Positions 32,801-45,955 are shown, counted from the first letter of the stretch. The stretch is 64,000 bases of DNA from Jacaranda mimosifolia (GCA_018894105.1 CM032118.1:33460690-33524689); one strand, 5' to 3'. Made by a program: numbers and translations. Notes: a model not told the origin generated them from the sequence alone.

Positions 32801-35800
32801 AGGAATCCATGGGTAAACCTTGTGTCCTCTTTTGCATGACATGTAAAAGAAATAGCTAACAATCTTAAGGGTTGACAAGGCAAGTAAAGCTAGATTAACT
32901 ACTAGGTGAGGTACCATAGCTTATGTGAGGCTTGATTGACTCTTCCTTGAGGAATTTCCTCTTCACTGCATCATATAAGCTGCATCTCTTCAAAATTAAT
33001 GAGAAAATCCTGAAGTTCAAATTTATTGGGGATCAACTAGTTTGACTTGTTATATACCTAACTTGTAATTTTGTAGGGTGGGGATTGGCTTGTTGTTTAG
33101 GAGTCATTGGATTCTAAGATCTAGACATGGACTTTAAAAACTACAATTACAAGATCCTCATAATAAGTTGTGAAACCACTGATGCTCTATGAAGCCTAGT
33201 AAAATAATGCCCATTATACACATTTCCTATTTCTGTATGTTAGATTCTTTTGCAGTTAGCTGCTGCTCTCTAATCTACTTGTTCATGTGAATATCTGTAT
33301 CCTGATTATCCCACTATTAGCCTATCAGAATGAATTGTATTGACTGCCTTCTATTATCCTATATTTTCTTGATGTGTGGTTAACTTATATTGTTTCTGTT
33401 ACCTTTACTTTGTTTTCTATATTCACTTGAGTTAAAAGGTCTGAGATGTCGGATTTTCATTGTGCTTGCAAAAATTCCAGTTTGTATGATATGTTATTGA
33501 ACTAATTTCCCACTTCTATTTTCTGTGGTGCCTGGACTTTGCATATATTGACTTGAGAAGGCATTGTCAGTTGGAACTTCACTTCTCTTTCTCTAATGAT
33601 AGAGATATACTTTTCAGATGAACTAATTTAGTCTATATTGGGTTTAGCAGTTTCTTTGGGTTCCATCATCTTTACAATGCTCTCACAGAACTTTATTTTT
33701 GACTATCTATATAATCAATTTATGAATATTTTAAAGTCAAGCCAACCAGTCTTGAACATTTTCTGTACTAACATGGTATTGATCAATCCTATGGCATTAA
33801 ATACATATATTTTAAATTGACTGTATCAGAGTTATCTGATTAAATCTCTTATAGTTATCTAAACTAGGCAGGATTAAAATAATGCATTTGATTTGGAAAT
33901 GTTTATTTTTTGTGAAAATATGCCAACTCTGAAGGTTATAATTTTTTCTGATGTTGAAGACGCCTCCAATATTGAATTACTGGATAACCAAATACTACTG
34001 GCATAGGTTAGGTTATGGGGTATCTGGTTATTCTGCAACCATCCTTAGACTAGTTCACAATCATTTTGTCAGCCTTCTCCTGACTTCTGTTTGTAATTGG
34101 CAGATAAAGATTTGGGAGGATCGAAAGTCAGCACCAATTGTGGTTCTCCGGCCGCATGATGGCCAACCTGTTAATTCTGTCACCTTTTTGGCTGCTCCGC
34201 ATCAGCCAGATCATATTATACTTATCACTGGGGTACATTCAACAAGAACTTTCCTATATTATCGTGACATCTTTCTTTCTTTTTTTCTTTTTCTTGATGA
34301 AGTTGCCTTCAGTTTAAATTCCGAATTTATATTTACCTAGGAGCCCTTTACTGTCATTTGGGTTCAAGAAAATTATTCTTGTTAATTCTAATTTTGCTTC
34401 TGATTTTATATTACTGCACTCAACTTTTAAAGGATACATGCAGGGACCACTGAATCGGGAAATGAAGATATGGATATCAGCAAGTGAAGAAGGCTGGTTG
34501 CTTCCTAGTGATGCGGAATCATGGCATTGTACTCAGACATTGGAATTAAAAAGTTCAGATGCTCGATTGGAAGAAGCATTCTTCAACCAAGTAGTAGCCT
34601 TATCACAAGCTGGTCTTCTTTTATTGGCAAATGCCAAGAGGAATGCTATATATGCTGTGCACTTGGAATATGGTCCTAATCCTGCAGCAACCCTCATGGA
34701 TTACATTGCAGAATTTACAGTCACTATGCCAATACTGAGTTTTACAGGAACAAGTGAATTGCTACCTCATGGTGAGCAGATTGTTCAAGTATATTGTGTT
34801 CAGACACAGGCTATTCAGCAGTATGCATTGGACTTGTCTCAGTGTCTTCCACCCCCTATGGAGAACGTAGTCTATGAGAAGTCAGACTCTAGTGTATCAC
34901 AGGATGCTGCAAATATCGAAGGACTTGCAACTGTGGACCATTCTGGCAGTAAAACGGGGGAGATATCTATATCTAGTTCTGCTCCCAAAACATCCATACA
35001 TGAAAGTGGTTTGGAGAATGCACCTAATGCTAGATATCCTGTTAGCACTGCTTCTGGTGAGTCACCAACCTTAAAGGAGTTTATGTCCTCAAGTATGGAG
35101 AGCAAAGCAGTTCGTTTGTCCAAAACTGCTAATGATAGTGATATGTCTTTTTCTACTACACCTTCACTCCCTTTGAGCCCCAGGGTGTCCAGGACTCTTT
35201 CTGGTTTTAGAAGTCCGTCAAGCAGCTTTGAGCATGGTCCTTCAGTTAATGATCGCAGTTCGGAGCAGAAAATCGTTGAATATTCAGTTGACAGACAAAT
35301 GGACACCATTCATCCTAACTTGTCTGATGTTGCTTCATTGGATGATGATTCAAGGAATGATGACAATAAAATTTCTCAAGATGATATATCCATGGCCCTC
35401 AACCATCCAATTAAGTTCAAACACCCCACTCACTTGGTAACTCCTGCTGAGATATTGATGGCCAGTTCATCCTCTGAGGTAAACCACACAAATGAGCCCC
35501 AAAGTGAGGGTGAACTGAATATTCAAGATGTGGTAATTAGCAATGATACAAGGAATGTGGAGGTAGAGGTCAAAGTTGTGGGTGAAACAAGATTCAGTCA
35601 AAATAATGAGATTCAGTCTCGAGAAGAACTTCAGAATTATACGTCAGAAAACAAGGAAAAATCCTTTTGTTCTCAGGCATCTGGCCTTGGAATGGAGATG
35701 GCTCGAGAGTGTCACGCCTTATCACCTGAAACTTATATTATGGAGGAAGCTAGGCAGTTTAGTGTGACTGGTGGAACTGAAGTGGATACACAACCCTCCA

Positions 35801-38800
35801 CCATAGTAGTAGAAGAAGTGCATGAATCTGCAAAGGATGTAACTAGGAAGGTCGTTGAATCTACAACTCCTATGCCAACTCAGCAACCTGCATCAAATAC
35901 AAAAGGAAAAAAGCAGAAGGGGAGGAGTGCTCAAGGATCACGCCCCTCTTCACCATCACCTAGTGCTTTCAATTCAACCGATTCTTCTGTTGAACCAGGC
36001 ATTAGCTCTAGTACTCCTCCTGTAGAAACTGCTCTTTCACAAATTTTGTCCATGCAAGAGATGCTGAATCAGGTGATTTTGCCTTTTTCTTTAGTAATAT
36101 TGTGATAGCTCTGAGCTGGTTATTGTTTTTTGGCACTATGTTATCTACTGATTTTATTGATTCTTTCATGATTCTTCATGCTTGATCTATTTTCTTAGTC
36201 TAAAATTCTGATTTTCCTGAGCCTTATATGCTTTCAGATGGATTCTGAACATTTTTGGGTTACTCTGAAGAAAAGAGTTTGTTGTTTCTGTGAAGTCCTG
36301 TAATAAGAGTCTTTTTGGAATATAGTCATCTCATTTCCCCTTTCGCAATCAAAGTTTCTCTTATGGCTCAATAAAGCCAATCAGCTGTGATGGAAAAAGT
36401 ATTATTCTCATCAAAATTATTCGGTCAGTAATTTTCGCTTGCCATGATTTACATTGAAAACTTTTTGCTACTCATTTTCCTGTTACATTTAATTGTGTCC
36501 CAAACTCAATTAATTCTTTATAAGGAAGCCCCATTCATCTTCCTTGTGTTGTGCTCCTTGTCTCTTCCCTCGTGCAAGATTATGGGAACATCAAGATGAA
36601 GGAGCTAATGCTAAATATATGTGCAAACTATTTTTGCATCTACGGATACGTATCAGTTTGAAATCATGTATTTCATTGCTGGTGGACTTTGCTCTGTTTA
36701 AACAATTTCACCACCTTACTTTTGTTTCTACATGTTTCTGTTGCAGCTTGGGACTATGCAAAAGGAAATGCAGAAGCAGATGGCAATGTTGGTTGCTGTT
36801 CCAGTTACCAAAGAAGGCAAAAGAGTTGAGGCAGCATTGGGGCGGAGCATGGAAAAAGCTGTTAAAGCCAATTCTGATGCTTTATGGGCTCGTTTTCTAG
36901 AAGAGAATGCAAAACAGGAAAAGGCAGCATGGGAGCAGATGCAGCAACTGACAAATATGATCAGCAATTGCTTAAACAAAGACTTGCCTGCTATTATAGA
37001 GAAAACTTTCAAGAAAGAACTGGCTCTGTTTGGGCAATCTGTGGCACGAACAATTACTCCCACCATTGAGAAAACAATAGCCACTTCCGTTGCAGAGAGC
37101 TTCCAGGTTAATATTTTCTCTTTTTGTTTGCATGTATAGTGGCCTAATCAAAATTTTGATCTTTACCTGGTTTATGTGATCAGAAAGGGGTAGGCGATAA
37201 AGCTGTAACTCAACTGGAGAAATCAGTCAGCTCCAAACTTGAAGCTGCAGTTGCTAGGCAAATCCAAGCTCAATTTCAAACTTCCGGCAAGCAAGCCCTT
37301 CAGGTATCAAACAAGAGAATAAGTCTATATTTTTTGTTTTTTCCTTTTCTGTTGTTGGGAGGGCCATTTTGGATATTTTAGTGCATGGAAATTCGTTATC
37401 AAGAGATTACCTGTCCTTGGAAACAAACATTATTATTTGATTTTGATCCAACAAAGTTTTCATGCATAATTCATGATTAGTTGCTCCATAAATTTGATGT
37501 TCCCTCTTTGTAGGTTACATGATGTGGAGAAAGTGACTAACAAGTGGAAATAATAAATGCTTTTTGCTTAATTCATCTTCTTCTTTTGTGTTGCAACAAA
37601 AAACAGATGACAACAGTACTACTTTTGGAAATGAAGCCCTTGTTTTGAAGCTACCCTAGCAGAATACAGGCAATAACAATATGTTGGAAGGAGTATCCGT
37701 TTATGTTTTCATTTTCATTCTCTGTAGTCAGCCATTTCCAAAAATTGAAAAGATAAAGAAACAGGGGCAACTTGGCTTTTATTTGCCGTTGAAAAAAGTA
37801 AGATCATTATTTGGCAGCATGGGAATGTGGAAGATAAATATTAATTGCTGTGTTGTGTTATAACATCAAGTCTTTCCTAAATTACCTTTTCTTTCTACAA
37901 TTTCTTATATGATAGTTCAGTAATTTCTACGTTTCTTTGGGAGGTGGCCTATCTACTGGCTAGTGCTACCTTCAACCCCCCTCCCCTTCTCAAAATATTA
38001 ACTTACCTTGCCTGGAGATTCCCAATACATATGAATTATCTTGTCTTAATTTGTAATGCAGGAAACCCTGAAATCAAGTTTGGAAGTCTCTGTGATCCCT
38101 GCATTCGAGATGTCATGCAGGACCATGTTTGAGCAGGTCGATGCTGCATTTCAGAAGGGAATGGTTGAACATACAACAGCAGCTCAGCAACAATTTGAGG
38201 CATCACATTCACCATTGGCACTTGCACTAAGGGTACCAAAACTTGTGATGATATTTATGATGTTTCTACATATACCTTATGGTGCTGCTGTAAACGGCTG
38301 CTCACAGAGGGTGTTAAATTTTGAATCATGAAGGATTGGGCTATTTCTTGTATATCATTCTTCTGGTTACATGTTACTTTGATATCCACTATCCCCAGTA
38401 ACTTTATCTTATTTTTTTTCAGGATGCTATAAATTCAGCCTCATCAATGACTAAAACTTTAGGCAGTGAGTTGCTTGATGGCCAAAGAAAATTGTTAGCT
38501 CTTGCCGTTGCAGGAGCAAATTCTCAAGCACCAAATCCTTTGATTAGTCAACTAAGTAATGGTCCTTTGGGTGGTCTACACGAGAAGGTTGGTTCTGTTC
38601 TTGTTTGTTTGGAGCTTATGTGCAAGGCAGTTTAATATGGCAAAAGATGTTTGTTTCCTAGCTATAATCCTGAAATTAAGTTTTACATTTTTAGCTTGAG
38701 GTGCCTCTTGACCCAACCAAAGAGCTATCTAGATTGATAGCTGAGCGTAAATACGAGGAGGCTTTGACTGCTGCCCTGCAAAGGAGTGATGTTACTATCG

Positions 38801-39655
38801 TATCATGGTTATGCTCTCTGGTATAGTCTGTCTGCTTTTATATATCTTACAACTTGCACTTCAATTCCAAGTTGTTGGGATTGCCATGTTAAGATCAGGA
38901 TTGAGGCACATTGTGCCAACAGACCTCTGATTCTTCCCACAAGATCTTTACAAAAAGAAATAAGTTGCAGGCATTAATAGCAGAGCATAGTGTTTACATG
39001 AAGTAGGTTTGGTCATGTGGTTGAAGCATGTGACAAATTAAACTGTTGCAATTACATTCTATATCGCCAGGTTAATATAACTGATGCATCTTGTTTTTAG
39101 AACACCACATTCTTCATTCAAATTCACTTCCTTTTTAAACTGGGAAACTAAAATTTTTCTTGTTTTTCCCCCTTGCTACGCCTTCCCTAAATTTGCACTT
39201 GTCAACTTTTTCTTTCCTAATATGCAACAGTTATGCATGCAACTTATTTCTAAGAATGCATCAGCTTTGTTTTCATACAGATATGGTCCTCTAGGTTGTA
39301 TTTCGTTTTTAGTTGTTAGAATAATTGGTTTGTGTGTTGTTACCAGGTTGATTTACAGGGAATTCTGTCAATGAATCCCCTACCTTTGAGCCAAGGTGTA
39401 CTCTTGTCTCTTCTACAGCAGTTGGCTTGTGATATCAGCAAAGAAACCCCTCGGAAGTTAACATGGATGAGGGATGTTCTATCTGCTATAAATCCTACAG
39501 ATCCCATGATTGTGGTGCACGTACGCCCTATCTTTGAGCAAGTCTATCAAATATTGAATCACCATCGCAACCTTCCAACGACAGGTGGTGCTGAACTTTC
39601 CAACATTCGGTTGATCATGCATGTCATCAATTCTATGCTTATGAGCCCGAAATGA
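29888..39655 (+). CDS. VCS: VARICOSE/EDC4 enhancer of mRNA-decapping protein, 12 exons
   Basis: VCS is the scaffold that joins DCP1 and DCP2 in the cytoplasmic (P-body) mRNA decapping complex. Exons: 29888-30787, 31388-31437, 31513-31669, 31770-31988, 34104-34232, 34444-36072, 36747-37106, 37184-37303, 38062-38232, 38423-38587, 38695-38820, 39347-39655. Every intron is GT..AG and all junctions join in frame, giving 1,444 residues (Arabidopsis VCS is about 1,340). Residues about 1-150 are proline-rich. A WD40 region spans about 215-485 ([58 protein letters not shown]). Exon 6 encodes a Ser/Thr-rich low-complexity linker (about 600-1020) with many SP sites. Exons 7-12 encode the helical, coiled-coil C-terminal region ([72 protein letters not shown]). 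The start is the first ATG and opens MASPGNP, like known orthologues. No sign of decay. Confidence 0.95.
31989..34103 (+). other. VCS: Large intron 4 of the VCS gene
   Basis: A 2.1-kb intron splits the WD40 region between SASVDGM and IKIWEDRK, with GT at 31989 and AG at 34102-34103. It is the longest intron in the gene; the others are about 75 to 760 bp. It contains a CACA/CATTCA-rich run near 32185. I recognise no transposon, ncRNA or alternative exon in it. The open frames inside it have no coding support. Confidence 0.7.
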
Positions 39656-41503
39656 TACCAATTTTACACAAGAGAATAATGAGGTCATTGGGATGGTTTA
39701 TACAAATATTCTAGGGATGCAAGGATGTGTATAAGAAGCTTGGCTGATTTTCAATTTTCATCTGTTAGCGATTTGATGGGACATTTATTGTTGATATGCA
39801 ATTTTGTATGTGTACGCTTCTCCTTTGCAATTCTGAGTCGGGATTTAATTTCTATATACATTTGTTTTATTTATTAATATCCTAGGTTTAGTTGAGCACA
39901 AATGTTAATGATGTCAATTTTTATATTATTTTATTTTAATTTATGTAACTTGTTGTCAAAAGGATGGGAAGTCTTTTTTATTGTCTTAATTTTTGATTAA
40001 AATGATAAAAAAAAATTGAATTTTTGCTTTATGTTCCATTATAAAGGTAAGGGTATCTCGGGAAAAAGGGCAAATGAAATAATTGAAATATAAAATATAA
40101 TTCTCTTATAACATAGAGATTCAAACTAATGTAATATTTTAAATTATTAATTTAAAATAAATATTGGATATACAAGGAAGTAGACCGGAGTGATACACGA
40201 GGAAGAGGAGTTGGCCTGGCCTATTGGGTTAAAAATTGGGCTACAAGGATCAATTTCACTGAAGTCCAACTCTACGCTCTCGAGTTCCGTCTGAGTTGTG
40301 ACTGACCGGATCTAATAATTATTACAGGAAAATACTCAATAGATTTTTCTTCCAGCCAAAAAGAATGGCTTTCTATTTTGCTTTTTGAACAATGGGAACG
40401 CTGGCGCCTGCGCCCACTCGCTTAACTCATACTACCCAAGTCCCAAACTGTGTTTGAATTGCTGGACCTACGTTTTGCTTTCTTCCTTTTGAATCTTGAA
40501 CACTTGACAGAATATACATAATCGAATCTTATTTTTACCAATGTTTGTTTCAACTTTCAACCAACACAAAAATATCACGAAAGCGTACCCTCACACACAC
40601 ACACTCAATAATTTTCATTTTGCCGTAACTCTCTATCAATACAAAACTTTCATTCGATTCGATCTCCACCCCATGACCAATTTATCACATCAAGCAAAAA
40701 CAAATAAAATCTTAAAATAGAGAATCTGTGCAGATGCAGAGGGTCTGATGGGGTTAAGGCTAAAAGGACAAAAATAACACGGCCATTAAAAATTTATAAC
40801 TGAATATTTCAAGAATTCAAGTCATTTCTAGATATAACAATACACCTCACCGCCACGATAAAATATTTCCAATCATTTGAAATCAATTGTCTCGAACTTA
40901 TGTGAGTGTCACCCAAACCTCCTTTTCAACTTCTATCTCTATCGATCTAATTAAATTGAAGCATTTTTATTGAGATACAACAATATAATTCTTGTATTTT
41001 GATTTTATGTTAGGTCCCCTGATTGACATGCCTATCTGAACCTATTGCATACGAAAAGAGATGAGGATGATTTATTTGTTAAATCCCACTATTGACCTGC
41101 TAAAAATTATCTAAATGTTTGGGGGTTGTGGGGGAAGGGAGAAATTGTAATAGTTCTATGTTGTTGTTGTTATTGGTATTGGTATTAGTAGGATGATCTA
41201 TTCCCTATTGCTTTTAGAAGAGTTTCAAGCTACAAACTGCACAACCAATCAGATGGAATTTTGCTTCAATAACAAGAATCCAGTTATGAAGCTTTTTCTT
41301 CATTAAAATCTTCCTCTACAACAGAAGCCCATAGAATAAGGAAAAGAAAGAAAAGATGTACCCTAGTAGTTTTCCCCTCTAATTGAAAATAACAGGGAAA
41401 ACACAAAAGAGGGAAGAATTTACATAAGATTTTCCTTTTTTCTCCGTCAGCAATTGCCACATGATGATGCATAAATAATAAGTAACGCATAATGGCAACA
41501 ACA
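39656..41503. other. Intergenic space between two convergent genes
   Basis: 3' ends of the VCS gene (left) and of the J-domain gene (right, minus strand) face each other here. An AATAAT hexamer at about 39675 is a possible poly(A) signal for VCS. No gene or clear transposon is visible. A short CA repeat lies near 40593. Confidence 0.5.
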
Positions 41504-41959
41504 TCACCAGCACTGATCCGTTTCCCACCTCCGGGTCGGGTGAAATCTTCCCCGACCGGGACCCCGATACCCAGATACACCGGCGGTATTCCACTGATGT
41601 TGCGAATTAACAGTCAAATTCAAGTCGTAGACAGCCCTGGCGTCAGGATCCGACAGGGTTGCGTAAGCGTTGTGGATCTCGATGAAATCTCGGCCGTCCG
41701 ATGACGAAGCAATGGAAGAGTCCATAAATCGGGAGGTTGCATCGGGATGGTACAGCTTGGCGAGCGTACGGTACGCCGTCTTGATCTCCACTTGCGACGC
41801 GTTTCGCTTGACCCGAAGGACCTCGTAGAGGCTTCTTCTGTCGGCAGCCGCCGCAGGCTGCACCGCTTCAGCCACGGTGGCGCGCACAGACATTTTGCGG
41901 TGGCGGGATTGTTGGAAGGGAAGAGATGGTTTAGAAGGGAAGGTAAGAATTCCCAGCAT
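41504..41959 (-). CDS. J11: Plastid-targeted DnaJ 11-type J-domain protein
   Basis: A 151-residue protein encoded without introns. Residues 1 to about 40 are Ser/Arg/Ala-rich with few acidic residues, suiting a chloroplast transit peptide. Residues about 43-112 form a J-domain: SLYEVLRV, then TAYRTLAKLYHPDA with the HPD tripeptide (71-73) that stimulates Hsp70 ATPase, then FIEIHNAYATLSDPDARAVYD. A basic Gly/Arg-rich tail ends in RRWETDQCW, a C-terminal signature of the chloroplastic DnaJ 11 (ATJ11) family, which are usually about 150-160 residues and intronless. The role inferred from the family is co-chaperone of stromal Hsp70. The first ATG (41959) is chosen because it includes the transit peptide; a downstream Met (41893) would remove most of it. 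There is no G/F or zinc-finger domain, so it is a class III J-protein. Which family member it is remains open. Confidence 0.9.
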   Translation of the reverse strand: MLGILTFPSKPSLPFQQSRHRKMSVRATVAEAVQPAAAADRRSLYEVLRVKRNASQVEIKTAYRTLAKLYHPDATSRFMDSSIASSSDGRDFIEIHNAYATLSDPDARAVYDLNLTVNSQHQWNTAGVSGYRGPGRGRFHPTRRWETDQCW

Positions 41960-42066
41960 TGAATGGAAGAGAGATTTTTGTGAAGGAGCGAAGGGGGGGA
42001 ATTGGTTTTTACCTTGGAATGATAGAAATGTTGCAAGTTTCGGAGAGGGGAAAAAATAAGGGCTTG

Positions 42067-42074
42067 CTTATATG
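42067..42074 (-). promoter_or_regulatory. Candidate TATA box of the J-domain gene
   Basis: On the minus strand this reads CATATAAG, about 110 bp upstream of the start codon at 41959. It lies in a less AT-rich promoter region (42000-42200). Confidence 0.4.
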
Positions 42075-42209
42075 AAAGTCAGCAAGTGGGGGGAAAGGGG
42101 AAGGGGTTGGGGTACCACGGTGGGGTCCAGCCTTCTCCTTCGGCAAAGCTGTGTGTGCGAGGGTCTGGGTGTTCGCTAGGAGGGCAATTGCTGTGTGCTG
42201 ACATGGCAC

Positions 42210-43092
42210 GTTGGATTGGTTTGATTTGCTTGGGCTTCTAGAAGGTTAGCATCTAGCTTGTCTGTGACTGTGGAGTGAAGGTGATGGCGGCTCAGGTTAG
42301 CTTTTTGAGCCGCTTAAGGGGTGTATTTGATATTTTATTCCATGGGTGAGTTGCTCCTTCAATTCTATACAGGCTAGGCTACCCTCCAAGCCACACACCA
42401 AAAAAAAGGTTTTTTACTTCCAATTTTTATTTTACTAAATTAAAAAACTAAATATTTGAATAAGAAGATTAAAAGTGTTCTTATTTTTATTTTTTTTAAC
42501 ATTTTGAATTGAATAAATCTATTTGCACTCTTAAATTTGAATCTCTTTCCCTTTGAATTAATAATTTGTAAAAGTTTGTGTTCACATCTTCTTGTTTTAC
42601 TGAGTAAGGATTTCTTAAATAATGAATTACTCAAGGTTAGTTGTTAAAACTTATTTAAATATTCTTTTGCCACCCATTGCAATATGGAGTTTGTCTTGAC
42701 TCAAAATCATTAAACTAAAAAGTAATAAAAAAGTTAAAATATTTATACTATTATATATACACACACAATTGTGCAATTTTTAACAAATTTTGAATTTTTA
42801 AAATTTATATAGCATTTGCCCATGTAACTACATAACATCAGCCACGATCTTCCTTCATATTAGAAAAGTAAAAAAAATCTTAAAACATGATTATATTATT
42901 CGCTACTTTTATTTTTTGAATTGCATTTTTAAGAGAAAAATTCTCTTGATGTGTGTTGTTAGGACAATATTTTGATATTATTGAACCTATATTTTTGGCG
43001 ATGTATATATTCATTATTACTAGCATCGCTTATGGGGCCGTGGGCCTCTTTTCAAATTCCTCACTTGAGGGAGATTTAATGATGTTACTAAG
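42210..43092. other. Gene-free stretch upstream of the J-domain gene
   Basis: No gene recognised. The first 150 bp may be distal promoter of the J-domain gene; beyond about 42400 the sequence is AT-rich and uninformative. Confidence 0.4.
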
Positions 43093-43866
43093 AGAGTGTT
43101 TGAGTGAGCTTATAAACTTTTCAAAATATTTTATAAGATGTGAAAGAATATTTGATAATTTATTTTTAAAAAAGAGCTTATAAGCTCCTAAAATAAGATG
43201 TTAGGAGCTTATAAGCTCTTTTTAAAAAAGTAAGGAGTGCTTAACTTATTTCGAAAATATTAACAAGCTAGCTTAATTTTAATCATATTAATTACAAAAA
43301 TACCATTACTAACATTTTATAAGCTCTAAGACATTATTTTATCCAAACACTTTAATAACTTATTTTTAAAAAAACATCTAGGGCTTATTTGTTTGTAAAT
43401 TGCTAAAATATTTTTCAATTCCCAAAACACAAACAAACAACCAATCACATTCACCAATTTCACTATCCAAAATACACCAAAAAGGCCCAGAATACCCTTA
43501 CAATTTATTTCTTATCAACTCCCCAATGTCTAACCCTCTCATTTTTTGTCCCTCCAACCCAATCTATATATGCACATACATAATTAATTTTAAAATATAA
43601 ATTTCACCCCACAAAATCCAACAAAAATATTATTGATGTGACATCTTGTCACCCCCCAAAACACAAAAAAACAAACAATTTTTTCCTTAATTCATTTTCC
43701 ACCTACCACCTAAAACACAAACAAACAATAATTATATTCCTCAATCCCACTTCCTAAAAACCATTTTGCCAAAATATTTTGGCAAAATGCTCCAATTCAA
43801 AAACAAACAAGCCACTAACATCTTATAAGCTCCTATTATATGATATTATATTAGCCAAACACCCTC
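43093..43866. mobile_element. CTTATAAG-family MITE split by a second MITE
   Basis: The ends AGAGTGTTTGAGTGAGCTTATAA and TTAGCCAAACACCCTCT are imperfect inverse repeats. The core CTTAATTTTAATCATATTAATTA matches the copy at 5085-5487. A separate element occupies 43381-43813. Short reading frames across it are not genes. Confidence 0.65.
43381..43813. mobile_element. MITE with GGCTTRTTTGTTT ends, nested
   Basis: Left GGCTTATTTGTTTGTAAATTG and right CAATTCAAAAACAAACAAGCC are inverse repeats at about 18 of 21 positions. The interior repeats CCCAAAACACAAACAAACAA-like motifs three times. Short flanking CTA/TAA trinucleotides would suit PIF/Harbinger but do not match exactly. Confidence 0.6.
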
Positions 43867-44456
43867 TAAATCCCGTCTCATATTAATAAATAGAGAGTTT
43901 TGAAATAATTTATAAATTGCTTAACTTTCTCATCCATGAAGGTTTGTAGAACTCTCATATTTACTAAATCATCAAAAAGAAAAGAACTCTCAGATTTAGT
44001 AATGAATTTAACCATCATCAATTATGATAAAAAATGCTTTAATCTTCATATTGTACCGATATTTAATCAATTTAGGCGAGGAGTAGGATATAATATTCCT
44101 TTATATTTAGCAAAATTGTTATGAAGCACTAAACACAAGTGCTCCAATATTCATATTGCACCATGGTTTAGTCAATTAATTTAAGTGATATATTTTGATA
44201 ATAAAAAATTAACCTGATCGACGACCTTAGATAAGTATTATTTGGACTTGAATTGCGAATCTGTGATTTCCTTTAAGCCTCATGATTCGTTAAGCACGTA
44301 CGACTACGAGGCCGTGTTCTTGCTCTTAACCCGTGACCAACTATTGCATGCATATATAGATTACTCGTCCACCATGCATCGTTTGGCCCCAGCAACACCA
44401 TTATCATTTGTTCCCCTAAACTGGTAGTTTTGCAACTTTAATCTATAAAGTTGGAT

Positions 44457-44497
<41 letters not shown>

Positions 44498-45491
44498 GCT
44501 GCATTATTATTCTTTTGCTTGTCCCTCAATTATTCCTGCAGAAAATATTTAGCGCCCTTACAGATTTTAGAAAATTATAATTAATATACGAATAAAGGAA
44601 AGAAAAGTCTCTCTCTCTCTCTCTCTGTTTCTTTCTTTTTTTCTTTTTTCAGATAAAGAGAGCAGGGGCAGGATTGAGAACCAAACAAATTTTGTCCTTG
44701 GCACGTGCCAGGGGAAAGACTTGTGGCTCCTTTACCATGTGCCGAGGGAAACCAGCGGTTGTGATGGAAAAGGAATTGGCGTGGGATGATCTTTACCATG
44801 TGCGGATGGGAAATCTGTGGTTGTGATGGAACTCGCACGTACCAATCTTCTAGAAGGCCTTTCTCTCTCTCTCCAGTCACATAAACATTCCACCTGCTGC
44901 TGGTAGTCCAAAGTTTTAATCCAAATCCAAATCAACTACTGCAGTCTGCAGAGACCATCACTATTTTTCTGGATAGCATTTCCCTGCCCACTTTGTCGTG
45001 CTGTCAGCGACTCCACCCCTTTTTATCAACTTTATGCATAATATCATGATAATTGGTCTTGCAAGATTTTTATATATTTTTCCCTTGACTTGATTCAAAA
45101 ATTCTAATAACAAATGTGATGATGCTAAAATTTGCCCCTACTTAATTTAGTGGAGTTGATAGTTTTAAATTCGTCCACAACTTATTTTTAATTTTTTTTT
45201 TATAAAAACAAAATTTACATACTGACAAGACAATACTTAAATAAGTTTAAATCTTTCATATTTGATGATAAGTTTTGATATCATTACACCATACCATATA
45301 TAGGAGCAATTGTTTTGTACTTCTTTCCAAACTCCTCAACTAAAAGATTTTTTTTTAACATTGAATTTCATCCCATACATTAAAGGAGTTGAGGGTCTTG
45401 CATTAGTTTATAAAATATTCTCCCTCTTACTCAAATGATTTTTGATAACTTGGAGGACTATTCTCCCATTTTCATTTGTTAATGGGTCTTT
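43867..45491. other. Gene-free stretch with microsatellites
   Basis: A TTA run lies at 44459-44497 and a CT run near 44609-44627. At 44690-44840 the sequence is less AT-rich, with a GGCACGTGCC palindrome (G-box core) and a segment TTTACCATGTGC...GGTTGTGATGGAA present twice, 59 bp apart. This might be a promoter, but no supported gene follows on either strand. Confidence 0.4.
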
Positions 45492-45952
45492 CACTATAAG
45501 GAAATAAAATATTAGTGATTATATAAAAATTATCACTAATGAAATGTATTAAGTAATAATAACTTTTATTTGGTAACTTGTGATATTTTTTAAGTGACAA
45601 TAATTTTATTTTTGTTAAATATAGCTCAATAGTGACAAAAAATAATGTTTAAGTTATTAGAATTGACAGTGAGCTAGTGATACCTTTATAGTGACAATCC
45701 AATAATAATAAAAATTGTCACTATAATTAATGATAAAATTTATATTGTCATTTGGTTATCACTATAAATGTATCACTAATTTTTAATGGTGACAACTTAA
45801 ATAATATTTTTGTCACTACTTAATTGATAGAAATCATTAGTGTGACAAAACAACTTTTTTTTTTTTTTTCACTTCATATATATAATTAATAAAACTTTTT
45901 GTATTATAATCACTTAATATTTTATTATTAATTTATTTTTTTTCTTGTAGTG
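45492..45952. mobile_element. Non-autonomous CACTA (En/Spm) element
   Basis: Begins CACTATAAGGAAATAAA and ends TTTTTTTTCTTGTAGTG, the CACTA...TAGTG termini of the superfamily. TTT flanks both sides (45489-45491, 45953-45955) as the 3-bp target duplication. GTCACTA/TAGTGAC motifs recur about ten times inside in both orientations, like the subterminal transposase-binding repeats of En/Spm elements. 461 bp, no transposase. Confidence 0.8.
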
Positions 45953-45955
45953 TTT

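Noticed and set aside
34872..35309. 145-codon minus-strand frame within VCS exon 6
   Set aside because: Antisense shadow of a confirmed coding exon with low-complexity codon use; no independent support.
41620..42036. Alternative minus-strand frame of 138 codons overlapping the J-domain gene
   Set aside because: It has no recognisable domain, whereas the overlapping frame has a complete J-domain with HPD and a family C-terminus.
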